Part shown: piece after piece, positions 1-7,124 of the stretch
Position numbering within the stretch: the first letter of the stretch is position 1
Layout: every line of letters starts with the position of its first letter
Source: Acidimicrobiia bacterium
GTDB lineage: Bacteria; Actinomycetota; Acidimicrobiia; IMCC26256; PALSA-555
Reading direction: 5' to 3'
Assembly (NCBI GenBank): GCA_022865365.1
Contig: JALHSW010000169.1
Span: 1-27,366, forward strand
Length of the DNA stretch: 27,366 nt
Translations under genes and position numbers: made by a program
Notes under the pieces: generated by a model
Told to the model about the DNA's origin: nothing
Databases searched by the model: none
Seen by the model: only the letters and a program-made list of their open reading frames with translations

Positions 1-2
1 AC

Positions 3-1097
3 CCGTTCGGTCGCTTCGACGGGACGCCGGTCACCGACATGGGCGTCACCGCGGTCCGCCATGCGCTCGCCGAAGCGGGCAACCCGGCGTTCCAGGCCGC
101 GTTCTGTGCGACCGTGTACTCGGGCGTCGCCGCGGGGCACAAGGTGCTCGGCGCACTCGGGCTCACCGGGGGCCCGATCGTCGACATCGAGGCCGGCTGT
201 GCCAGCGGCGGCGCCGCGCTCATGCTCGCCGCGAGTGCGATCCGCGCCGAACAGTACGACACCGTGCTCGTGTTCGGCATCGAGAAGATGCCCCGCGGGA
301 TCATCCGGTCCTCGTTCTTCGAACCGTGGCGCGAGCAAGCGGGCCTCGCCGCGACCCCTGCGTACTTCGCGCTCCGTGCGCAACGGCTCATGCGCGAGTC
401 GGGGATCACCAAGGAGCAGCTCGCCCGCGTCGTCGTGAAGAACCGGGCCAACGGGGTCGAGAACCCGAACGCCATGTTCCGTAAGCCGACGACGGTCGAC
501 GACGTGCTCGCGTCACGGCTCGTGTGCGAGCCGCTGCACCTGTTCATGCTGTGCTCTCCCAACGAGGGCGCCGCGGCGATCGTTCTGCGCCGCGCCGATC
601 TCGCCGGGTCCACGGCACCGACCTTGGCCGCGGCGGTGCTGCGATCGCATCTGCCGGGTTCGGTCCTCGGGGAGGCGACGCCCATGAGCGGCATCCCCGA
701 CGAGGACATCACCCCACCGAGCACGCTCGCCGCGACAGACGCGTACGAGGAAGCCGGCATCGGACCCGACGACCTCGACCTCGTCGAGTGCCAGGACACC
801 GACGCGGCCCGCGAGGTGCTCGCCTATGAGGAGCTGGGGCTCTGCGCCAAGGGTGAGTCCGCCCGCCTGGTCGACGACGGCACGACGGCGCCCGGCGGCG
901 CGCTTCCGGTCAACCCGAGCGGCGGATTGCTGTCGAAGGGCGAACCGCTCGGTGCGTCGGCTGTCGCTCAGGTCGTCGAGCTCGCCGACCAGGTGCGCGG
1001 TCGAGCCGGCAGCCGTCAGGTGGACGGCGCCCGGACCGGCCTCGCCCACACCGTCGGTCGCGGTGCGAACGCGGCGGTCGTGATCGTCACCCGCTGA
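3..1097 (+). CDS. Thiolase-like / lipid-transfer (SCP-x type) protein, 5' end outside window
   Basis: This is a thiolase-superfamily protein of the SCP-x/lipid-transfer branch, which normally cleaves or condenses 3-ketoacyl-CoA. The frame is open to the left edge: the codons before the ATG at 39 read PFGRFDGTPVTD, the usual thiolase N-terminal stretch, so the real start lies upstream. The nucleophile is in EAGCASGG (Cys54 counted from the ATG at 39). The C-terminal NPSGGLLSKG motif is present, but the following residue, His in GHPxGA, is Glu302 here (GEPLGAS). No CxG second cysteine is seen near the C-terminus, which reads VGRGAN. It may therefore not be a classical thiolase. Such relatives often work with a DUF35 partner, and that neighbour is not in view. 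It converges on the binding-protein gene with only 9 bp between the stops. The family is certain, the activity is not. Confidence 0.85.
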   Translation, partial: PFGRFDGTPVTDMGVTAVRHALAEAGNPAFQAAFCATVYSGVAAGHKVLGALGLTGGPIVDIEAGCASGGAALMLAASAIRAEQYDTVLVFGIEKMPRGIIRSSFFEPWREQAGLAATPAYFALRAQRLMRESGITKEQLARVVVKNRANGVENPNAMFRKPTTVDDVLASRLVCEPLHLFMLCSPNEGAAAIVLRRADLAGSTAPTLAAAVLRSHLPGSVLGEATPMSGIPDEDITPPSTLAATDAYEEAGIGPDDLDLVECQDTDAAREVLAYEELGLCAKGESARLVDDGTTAPGGALPVNPSGGLLSKGEPLGASAVAQVVELADQVRGRAGSRQVDGARTGLAHTVGRGANAAVVIVTR

Positions 1098-1106
1098 CCC
1101 TGAGCG

Positions 1107-2531
1107 CTACCCCGCACCCACGCGCGAGTTGTAGTCCTGGATCGCGGTGGTCGCCTCCTGCTGGGCCTGCTTGATCGACGCCTTCGGGCTCTGGCCCTGC
1201 GTGAGCATCCGCACGAACCCATCGCGTACCGCGTTCCGCACGCCCTGGTACGCACCGATCACCGACCCCTGCGTCGTCGCGTTGTCGGGACCCGCGGCCA
1301 GCTGGTCGTACGGCACCCTGAGGAAGGGACGCTCGGCCCACAGCGCCTGGAGCGCCGGATCCTTCAGCGAGGAGCGCCGAATGGGGATGTAGCCCCCTTG
1401 GCTGCTCACCGTGAGCGACGCGATCTGGTCCGGGTCAACGAGGAACTTGATCAGCTCCCATGCCGCCGCCTTCTTCTTCGGCTCGGTCGCCTTCGGGATC
1501 CACAGCGAGCCGTCACCAACCGGGACGCCACCCCCCGGCTTCAGGGCCGGCAGCGGCCACACACTGAGCTCGACACCGGGGAACTGGCCGGTGCTCAGGA
1601 CGCCGTAGGCCGGCCCGAGCACGCTCGACGCGTCGATGGTGATCGCCGCATTGCCGTTCGCGATCGCAAAGAGGTGGTCGGTGCCACCCTGCGTTGCTCC
1701 GGTGTTCAGGGCCAGACCGTCGTCGACCATGCTCTTCCACCAGGTCCAGACCTTCTGCCCGCCCGGGCTCGCGAGCACCGAGGCCGTGGCTCGAGCCTTG
1801 CGCCCGTTGGAGTTGTTCACGTATTGCAGTCCGGACTTCGCGTAGAGGTACTCGATCACGTACGGGAAGATCGGCAGCGACACGCCCGTCTTCGCGGCGC
1901 CGGCATCGACGACCTTCTGGGCGTACGCGCGGAGCTGTTCGAACGTCTCCGGAGCCTTCGCCGGGTCGATGCCGGCCTTCACCACCGCGGTCTTGTTGAA
2001 GACGACGACCGGGTTCGAGACGACCCACGGCATGCCCTGGAGCTGGCCGTTGATGGTGTAGTAGCCGGTCGCCCGGGGCAGGAAGTCCTGCAGCGGGTAC
2101 TTGTCGGCCTTGACGCACGCGGCGATCGGCACCGTGCTCTGGCTGTCGACGAGCTGCTGGAGCGTCGTCTCCTCGAACTGGGCGACGTCGGGGAGGTCGC
2201 CGGTCGAGAGCCCGGCCGTGTACTTGTCGAACAGGTCCGTGTACGCGGTCTGGTTGACGAGCTTGACCGTGATGTTGGGGTGGGTCGCCTCGAATTGCGC
2301 GATCAGGCCCTGGAGCACGGCCTCGTTCTCGGCCGTGAGCACGTACCAGAACGTGAGCTCGACCTTGTCGTTCGGACCCAGCGCGTCGACCGGGCAGGCA
2401 GATCCTGCGGCGCGGGGGGTCGATGCCCCAGCGAGGGCGACCGGGAGGGTCGCGAACGCCAACGCTACGACCACGACGAGCGCGATCGCACCCCGACGAC
2501 AAGCCTCGAGGCGACGAACGGTCGGGTCCAC
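1107..2531 (-). CDS. ABC importer substrate-binding protein 1 (UgpB-like)
   Basis: Secreted solute-binding protein of the family-1 extracellular type, resembling UgpB and other sugar or glycerol-phosphate binders. I place the start at the GTG at 2531 because a GAGGAGGT ribosome site (2537-2544) lies 5 bases upstream. The frame is open further back, but that stretch is low-complexity readthrough. The protein has 474 residues: a Sec signal with a Val-rich core (about 14-36), then the mature domain beginning near VELTFWYVL. Cys46 and Cys139 match the two cysteines of the upstream paralogue and probably form a disulfide. There is no classic lipobox before Cys46 (GSAC). The VNNSNGRKARAT segment and the C-terminal YNSRVG are also shared with the paralogue. 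It is the last gene of the importer operon. The ligand cannot be read from the sequence. Confidence 0.9.
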   Translation of the reverse strand: MDPTVRRLEACRRGAIALVVVVALAFATLPVALAGASTPRAAGSACPVDALGPNDKVELTFWYVLTAENEAVLQGLIAQFEATHPNITVKLVNQTAYTDLFDKYTAGLSTGDLPDVAQFEETTLQQLVDSQSTVPIAACVKADKYPLQDFLPRATGYYTINGQLQGMPWVVSNPVVVFNKTAVVKAGIDPAKAPETFEQLRAYAQKVVDAGAAKTGVSLPIFPYVIEYLYAKSGLQYVNNSNGRKARATASVLASPGGQKVWTWWKSMVDDGLALNTGATQGGTDHLFAIANGNAAITIDASSVLGPAYGVLSTGQFPGVELSVWPLPALKPGGGVPVGDGSLWIPKATEPKKKAAAWELIKFLVDPDQIASLTVSSQGGYIPIRRSSLKDPALQALWAERPFLRVPYDQLAAGPDNATTQGSVIGAYQGVRNAVRDGFVRMLTQGQSPKASIKQAQQEATTAIQDYNSRVGAG

Positions 2532-2601
2532 CGGTGACCTCCTCACGGTGCCGCACACGCGGCTCCATGAGAAGGTACCCGGCGGCCCGACCGTGTCGGT
2601 A

Positions 2602-2625
2602 GGGCCAAAGGACCCTTCGAGGCCC
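2602..2625 (-). terminator. Possible hairpin between the two binding-protein genes
   Basis: GGGCC (2602-2606) pairs with GGCCC (2621-2625), and AAGG (2608-2611) pairs with CCTT (2614-2617), giving an imperfect nested hairpin 3 bases after the stop of binding protein 2. There is no T tract, so attenuation or mRNA 3'-end protection is as likely as termination. It could set different expression of the two binding proteins. Confidence 0.25.
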
Positions 2626-2627
2626 AA

Positions 2628-4037
2628 TCAGCCGCCGACGCGCGTGTTGTACTCCACCATCGCCGGGTTCGCCTTGGCCTTGGCCGCCTTCAACGCCACC
2701 TTGGGCTTGACGCCCTGGGTGAACATCGACTTCTCCGCCGTGATCACCGCGTCACGCACCGCCTTGTAGGCGCCGATCACGGGTCCGGCGGTAGCGACAT
2801 TGTTGACGCCGGTGAGCAGCTGGTCGTAGGCCACCTTGTAGCCCGGGTCCTTCGCCCACAGCTCCTGCACCGCCGGGAGCTTGGTCGCAGCCTCGACGAC
2901 GGGGACGTAGCCGGTCCCGGCCGCCCAGTCGGCCTGCACCGGTGCGGTGTTGAGGTACTTGGAGAAGTCCCACGCCGCCGCCTGCTTCGCTGGGTCGGAC
3001 TTGTTCGAGATGTAGAGTGCCGCGCCACCCACGAGGATGCCGCCCTTCCCGACCGGTCCGGGCATCGGCCCGACACCGAGCTCGACGTTTGGGTACGCGC
3101 CGCTCCCGAGCACGCTGCTGATCGTGCCGAGCGAGGCCGACGAGTCGATCGTCATCGCGTTGGTGCCATTGCCGATGCCGAGCAGGTTGTCGAACTGCGA
3201 CGGGCCCTCATTGCTGTTGGTGATCGCGAGACCCGACGAGACCATGTCGGACAGCCAGGTGAAGATCTCCAGGCCCTGCTTCGAGTCGAACTCCACCGCC
3301 GTGGCGCGTGCCTTGCGGCCGTTCCCATTGTTCACGTATGGGCGTCCGGCCTTCGCAAGCCATTGCTCGAGGTACCACGGGTCGGTCTTGAGCCCGAAGC
3401 CGGCCTTCGAGACCGTCCCGCTGTCCTTGAGCTTCTTGGACGCGGCCGTGATCTCGTCGAGCGTCGTCGGCGGCTTGTTCGGGTCGAGCCCGGCCTGGGT
3501 GAACGCCTTCTTGTTGTAATAGAAGACAGGGTTCGACACGTTGAACGGCATCGGCCACAGCGTGCCCTTCACCGTGTAGTAGTCGACCACGCGTTGCACA
3601 TGACCAGAAAGGTCGTACTTGTCGGCCTTTACGCACGCCTCAGCGGGCAGCACCGACTGGGTGTCGATCATCTGCTGCAGTCCCGTGTCCTCGATCTGCA
3701 CGAGGTCCGGCAGGTCGCCGGTAGAGAGCCCGGCCACGTACTTCGTGAACGTCTCGTTGTAGGTCGTCTGGTTCACCAGCGTGACCTTCACGTCGGCCTG
3801 CGACGAGTTGTACTCGTCGGTGAGCCGCTGCAGCGTCTCCTCGTTCGCTCGGGTCATCGAGTGCCAGAACGTGATCTCGACGGGCTTCGACGCCTTCTTC
3901 AGCGCTCCGAGCGGGCACTTGGCGCTCGCGCCCTGGGCGCGGGATGATGCACCGGCGCTCGCCACGGGCACGACCAGCGCGGCGACACACGCCGTCGCGA
4001 TGGCGAGCGCCAGGATCCGCTTTCGCTGTCCAGCCAT
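2628..4037 (-). CDS. ABC importer substrate-binding protein 2 (UgpB-like)
   Basis: Second secreted binding protein of the same family, 469 residues. The start is the ATG at 4037, preceded by AAGAGGAG with 5 bases of spacing. The frame stays open up to 4760, but that extension only overlaps the permease gene in another frame and reads as Arg/Pro-rich noise. A Sec signal spans residues 1-30 (RKR then a hydrophobic core to ASAGA). The mature domain starts near VEITFWHSM, a typical solute-binding N-terminal strand. Cys41 and Cys135 are positioned like those of the downstream paralogue. The segments LVNQTTY, GLSTGDLPD, VNNGNGRKARAT, VIGAY and EYNTRVG recur almost unchanged in that paralogue, so the two arose by duplication. 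UgpB-like features (NVSNPVFYYNK, WYLEQWLAKAG) suggest a glycerol-3-phosphate, glycerophosphodiester or sugar ligand. The ligand is an inference. Confidence 0.93.
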   Translation of the reverse strand: MAGQRKRILALAIATACVAALVVPVASAGASSRAQGASAKCPLGALKKASKPVEITFWHSMTRANEETLQRLTDEYNSSQADVKVTLVNQTTYNETFTKYVAGLSTGDLPDLVQIEDTGLQQMIDTQSVLPAEACVKADKYDLSGHVQRVVDYYTVKGTLWPMPFNVSNPVFYYNKKAFTQAGLDPNKPPTTLDEITAASKKLKDSGTVSKAGFGLKTDPWYLEQWLAKAGRPYVNNGNGRKARATAVEFDSKQGLEIFTWLSDMVSSGLAITNSNEGPSQFDNLLGIGNGTNAMTIDSSASLGTISSVLGSGAYPNVELGVGPMPGPVGKGGILVGGAALYISNKSDPAKQAAAWDFSKYLNTAPVQADWAAGTGYVPVVEAATKLPAVQELWAKDPGYKVAYDQLLTGVNNVATAGPVIGAYKAVRDAVITAEKSMFTQGVKPKVALKAAKAKANPAMVEYNTRVGG

Positions 4038-4067
4038 GATCACTCCTCTTTCCGGGGAACTCTTCGG

Positions 4068-4081
4068 GGGAAGCGCTCCAG
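4068..4081. promoter_or_regulatory. LacI-family-like operator upstream of binding protein 2
   Basis: GGGAAGCGCTCCAG has the AGCGCT core and flanks of LacI-type sugar-regulator sites. It matches 10 of 14 positions of TGGGAGCGCTCCCA, the site I recall for CebR of Streptomyces. It lies in the 56-base gap between the permease and the binding-protein gene, 31 bases before the start. No LacI gene is in the window. Confidence 0.3.
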
Positions 4082-4093
4082 GTACATCATGCG

Positions 4094-5002
4094 TCAACCC
4101 TTTACCGCACCAGCAGTCAGGCCCCGCACGAGCTGCTTCTGGAACAGCAGCAGCAAGATCGCGAGCGGGATGATGGCGATGACGACGCCGGCGAAGGTGA
4201 CGTTGATCTGGTCGATGTTGGTGTTGCGCAGCTGCTTGAGGCCGATCTGGACCGTCCGGTACCGGTCGTCCTTGGTGACCAGCAATGGCCACAGGTACTG
4301 GTTCCACGACGACAGGAAGGCGAACACCGCGAGCGCGGCCATCGTCGGGCGTGAGAGGGGCACGACGACCCGGGCCAGGAACCGCATGTGCCCGTAGCCG
4401 TCGAGCGCGGCCGCGTCCTTCAGGTCGCGTGGGACCGTGAGGAACGACTGGCGCAGGAGGAAGGCCCCGAAGCCGGTCGCGAGGAACGGGATCGCGAGCC
4501 CGGCGTAGCTGTCGTAGATCCCGAGATCCACGACCGTGTTGAGGTTCGTGATGATCGTGACCTCGAACGGCACCATCAGCGTGGCGAGGAAGACGACGAA
4601 GAGCAGCCGCTTGAAGGGGAACTCGAGGAACGCGAACGCATAGGCCGCGAGCGTCGCGGTGAGCAGCTGGAAGAACACGATGATGCCCGTCATGATGAAG
4701 CTGTTCTTCAGGTACTCGCCGAGATGGCCGGCGTTCCATGCCTGCTCGTAGGTACCCCACGTCGGGTTCGTCGGGAAGAGCGTCGGGGGCCGCGAGGCGA
4801 TCTGCTCAGGTGTGAGCAGCGAGTTCACGACGGTGATGTAGATCGGGAACAGCACCAGGAACGCCAGCACGCTCAACAGCGCATAGCGCCCGAACGCACC
4901 GAGCCGCCGTCGGCGCCGGGCGTGGCTCTGGCGAAAGAAGACCGCGTCGCGAGGCGCTCCGGTCCGGAGCGCCTCGTCGGCGGGGGCCAGGCTAGCGCTC
5001 AT
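4094..5002 (-). CDS. ABC importer permease, MalG/UgpE type
   Basis: Inner-membrane permease of a carbohydrate-type (CUT1) importer, 302 residues, the usual MalG/UgpE length. A basic cytoplasmic N-terminus (RQSHARRRRRLG, about 24-35) leads into the first membrane helix (YALLSVLAFLVLFPIYITVV). Further helices follow around 100-125, 130-160 and 165-190, with a last one near the C-terminus (VTFAGVVIAIIPLAILLLLF). The EAA loop that docks on the ATPase reads DAAALDGYGHMRFLARVVVPL (about 197-217). The ATG at 5002 overlaps the end of the previous permease by 11 bases, indicating translational coupling. Its C-terminus VRGLTAGAVKG is the standard ending of MalG-like permeases. Substrate specificity depends on the binding proteins downstream. 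Confidence 0.95.
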   Translation of the reverse strand: MSASLAPADEALRTGAPRDAVFFRQSHARRRRRLGAFGRYALLSVLAFLVLFPIYITVVNSLLTPEQIASRPPTLFPTNPTWGTYEQAWNAGHLGEYLKNSFIMTGIIVFFQLLTATLAAYAFAFLEFPFKRLLFVVFLATLMVPFEVTIITNLNTVVDLGIYDSYAGLAIPFLATGFGAFLLRQSFLTVPRDLKDAAALDGYGHMRFLARVVVPLSRPTMAALAVFAFLSSWNQYLWPLLVTKDDRYRTVQIGLKQLRNTNIDQINVTFAGVVIAIIPLAILLLLFQKQLVRGLTAGAVKG

Positions 5003-5960
5003 AGTTCACGCGCTTCTCGCGGAACCGCAGCTGGAACATGGTGAGGGTGAGCGTGACCATGAACAACGCGATGGCCAGGACCGCGGCCTTCCCGGTGTTC
5101 CCCCGCTCGTCGACGATGAAGTAGGTTAGGACGTTGGTCTTCTCGTCGGGACCACCCTGGGTGAGCAGGTCGATCTGGCCGAAGGTCTGGAAGGCGAAGA
5201 TCCCGCCGATGATGACCGCGAAGAAGATGGTCGGCGAGAGCATCGGGAGGGTGACGTTACGAAAGCGCGACCATGATCCCGCGCCGTCGACCTCGGCCGC
5301 CTCGAGCAGATCGTCGGGGACGGCCTGGAGCCCGGCCGACATGAGGATGAAGCTCAGGCCCAGGTTCTGCCAGATGGTCACGCCCGCAACGGCCACGAGC
5401 GCAACCGGGAAAACGCCGAGCACCGTGTTCGGGTTGTCGAGGAACGGGATCTTGGGGTCGACCCCGAGCCAGGGCAAGAGCCCCACCTGCGCGTTGAACA
5501 GCGTGCCGAAGATCACCGAGGCGACCGCGACCGATGTTGCCACCGTCGACGAAAAGATCGTGCGATAGACGGCCATCCCCTTGAGCTGCTGGTGCGCGAG
5601 CACCGCGAGGCCGAGCCCGAGTGCGATGCCGATCGGGACCGTGAGGATCGCGAACAGCACCGTGACCCAGAGACTGTTCCAGAACTGCGAGCTGCCGAGC
5701 ACGTCGCCGATCTGCTGGAGGCCGACATAGACATCGGGCAGCCCTGGGAACGGAGCGGTTCGGTACAGCGCCAGCTCGAAATTCTTGAGGAACGGATAGA
5801 AGATGAAGGCGCAGAAGATGACAAGCGCCGGCAGGATCAGCGCGAGCCCGAGCAGGGCCTCGCGTCGCCGACGCCCCAGCCACCGCCGTCGGCGCGGCGC
5901 ATCGGACTCGGGCTCCTCGATGGCGAGGTCGATCCCCTGCGCAGCGCCGACGTTGGTCAT
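4992..5960 (-). CDS. ABC importer permease, MalF/UgpA type
   Basis: Partner permease of the importer, MalF/UgpA family. I use the ATG at 5960. An in-frame GTG at 5987 would add nine residues, and neither has a strong ribosome site. A basic stretch (RRRRWLGRRRREA) precedes the first helix (LLGLALILPALVIFCAFIFYPF). The family hallmark of a periplasmic loop after helix 1 with LKNFELALYRTAPFPG is present. The EAA loop reads EAAEVDGAGSWSRFRNVTLPML. The final helix ends in MFQLRFREKRVNYER. It starts 34 bases after the ATPase stop and overlaps the next permease by 11 bases, so the four importer components belong to one transcript. With the GTG start the length is 331 residues, with the ATG it is 322. 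Confidence 0.93.
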   Translation of the reverse strand: MTNVGAAQGIDLAIEEPESDAPRRRRWLGRRRREALLGLALILPALVIFCAFIFYPFLKNFELALYRTAPFPGLPDVYVGLQQIGDVLGSSQFWNSLWVTVLFAILTVPIGIALGLGLAVLAHQQLKGMAVYRTIFSSTVATSVAVASVIFGTLFNAQVGLLPWLGVDPKIPFLDNPNTVLGVFPVALVAVAGVTIWQNLGLSFILMSAGLQAVPDDLLEAAEVDGAGSWSRFRNVTLPMLSPTIFFAVIIGGIFAFQTFGQIDLLTQGGPDEKTNVLTYFIVDERGNTGKAAVLAIALFMVTLTLTMFQLRFREKRVNYER

Positions 5961-5994
5961 GCCACCGCCCGAGTTGCCCTGACACACAGGCGTC

Positions 5995-7083
5995 TCACGG
6001 CTTCACCCGCAGTTCGGTCTCGGCGTCGAAGAGGTGCAGATGCTCGGCTGCGGCGGCGATTCGAACCGTCGACCCGACGCTCGGCGGCGTCACGTCCGCA
6101 GCCTGACGCACGATGATCATCTCACCGTCGGCGAGGTGACAGATCACGTGAAGCTCGTGCCCGAGCGATTCGACCACAGTCACCTTGGCGTCGAGCGCAC
6201 CCTCGCTACCGATCACGAGATGCTCGGGGCGGACACCGAGCACCGCCCGCTCCACTCCGTCGCGCTGCGCAGCCGCAGCAACATCGGCCGGCAGCGGTGC
6301 CGCGCCGGCTTCGGTGCGCATGACCAGCTCGTCGCCCACCCGCGCGAGGGTTCCCGTGATCGTGTTCATCGGCGGGTTCCCGATGAAGCGCGCCACGAAC
6401 AGGTTCGCCGGCTCCGCGTACACCCGCTGGGGCGCGTCAACTTGCTGGAGGACGCCGGCTTCCATGATCGCGATGCGATCGCCCATGGTCATCGCCTCGA
6501 CCTGGTCGTGGGTGACGTAGATCACCGTCGCGGCCAGACGGCGCTGGAGCTCGACCAGCTCGGCCCGTGTCTGCTCACGGAGCTTTGCGTCGAGGTTGGA
6601 GTGCGGCTCGTCCTTCAGGTACGCTTCCGGTCGACGCACGATCGCACGCGCGAGTGCGACCCGCTGGCGCTGGCCGCCCGAAAGCTCCGACGGCTTGCGC
6701 CCCAGCAGGTCGTCGAGTCCGAGTGAGGACACCGCAGCCGCGACGAGCGTGCGGCGCTCCTCTTTGGGGACGTTGCGAGACTTCAACGGGAACTCGATGT
6801 TCCGCTCGACGGTCATGTGCGGGTATAGCGCGTAGCTCTTGAAGACCATCGCGACGTCGCGATCCTTGGGTTCGACGTCGGTCATGTTCCGCGCGCCGAT
6901 GCGAATCGTCCCCTCGGTCGGGTCCTCGAGCCCGGCGATCATGCGCAGGACGGTGCTCTTCCCGCAGCCCGAGGGCCCGAGGAGCACGAGGAACTCCTGG
7001 TCGTGGATCTCGAGCGTCATGTCGTCGACCGCGACGACACTGCCGAAGCGCTTCGCGACACCCTCGAGCACGACTCCGCTCAT
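5995..7083 (-). CDS. ABC importer ATPase, MalK/UgpC/MsmK type, with altered Q-loop
   Basis: ATPase that powers the importer, 362 residues, normal for the MalK/UgpC group. Walker A is GPSGCGKST (36-44), the signature is LSGGQRQR (134-141), Walker B ends in Asp158-Glu159, the D-loop is SNLD and the switch His is 192 (VTHDQVEAMTMGDR). A C-terminal OB/TOBE regulatory domain follows (about 235-362). Two core positions are unusual: the Q-loop Gln is Lys82 (MVFKSYALYPHMTV instead of VFQ), and the hydrophobic residue before Walker B Asp is Lys157, with His161 where Leu is usual (LKDEPHSNLD). Each differs from the common codon by one base. The ATG at 7083 has no clear ribosome site but lies 9 bases after a TAGCCT box, so it may be leaderless or nearly so. 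Confidence 0.94.
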   Translation of the reverse strand: MSGVVLEGVAKRFGSVVAVDDMTLEIHDQEFLVLLGPSGCGKSTVLRMIAGLEDPTEGTIRIGARNMTDVEPKDRDVAMVFKSYALYPHMTVERNIEFPLKSRNVPKEERRTLVAAAVSSLGLDDLLGRKPSELSGGQRQRVALARAIVRRPEAYLKDEPHSNLDAKLREQTRAELVELQRRLAATVIYVTHDQVEAMTMGDRIAIMEAGVLQQVDAPQRVYAEPANLFVARFIGNPPMNTITGTLARVGDELVMRTEAGAAPLPADVAAAAQRDGVERAVLGVRPEHLVIGSEGALDAKVTVVESLGHELHVICHLADGEMIIVRQAADVTPPSVGSTVRIAAAAEHLHLFDAETELRVKP

Positions 7084-7092
7084 ACGTCTGGC

Positions 7093-7098
7093 AGGCTA
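7093..7098 (-). promoter_or_regulatory. Candidate -10 box for the ABC importer operon
   Basis: TAGCCT on the minus strand ends 9 bases before the ATPase ATG, inside the 41-base gap after the CoA-transferase stop. The same hexamer precedes the ACAD start at 26913. No convincing -35 is visible. If used, the 5' leader would be about 2 bases. Confidence 0.35.
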
Positions 7099-7124
7099 GA
7101 GCGTCGGACCCCGCGCAGCACGCC

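Noticed and set aside
2394..2399. Lipoprotein attachment at Cys46 of binding protein 1 (and Cys41 of binding protein 2)
   Set aside because: The residues before each Cys (GSA and SAK) do not fit a lipobox, and both proteins have a second matching Cys, so a disulfide is more likely.
2532..2627. Upstream TTG start for binding protein 1
   Set aside because: The GTG at 2531 has GAGGAGGT at ideal spacing and begins directly before the signal peptide. The upstream stretch is noncoding-like.
4107..4112. Further GTCAG half-sites, for example inside the permease gene, the first thiolase and near the WhiB stop
   Set aside because: They are single half-sites without a partner at the right spacing and most lie in coding sequence, so they are not counted with the three operators.
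4038..4760. N-terminal extension of binding protein 2 to 710 residues
   Set aside because: The extra part lies over the permease gene in another frame, is Arg/Pro-rich noise, and the ATG at 4037 has both a ribosome site and a signal peptide right after it.
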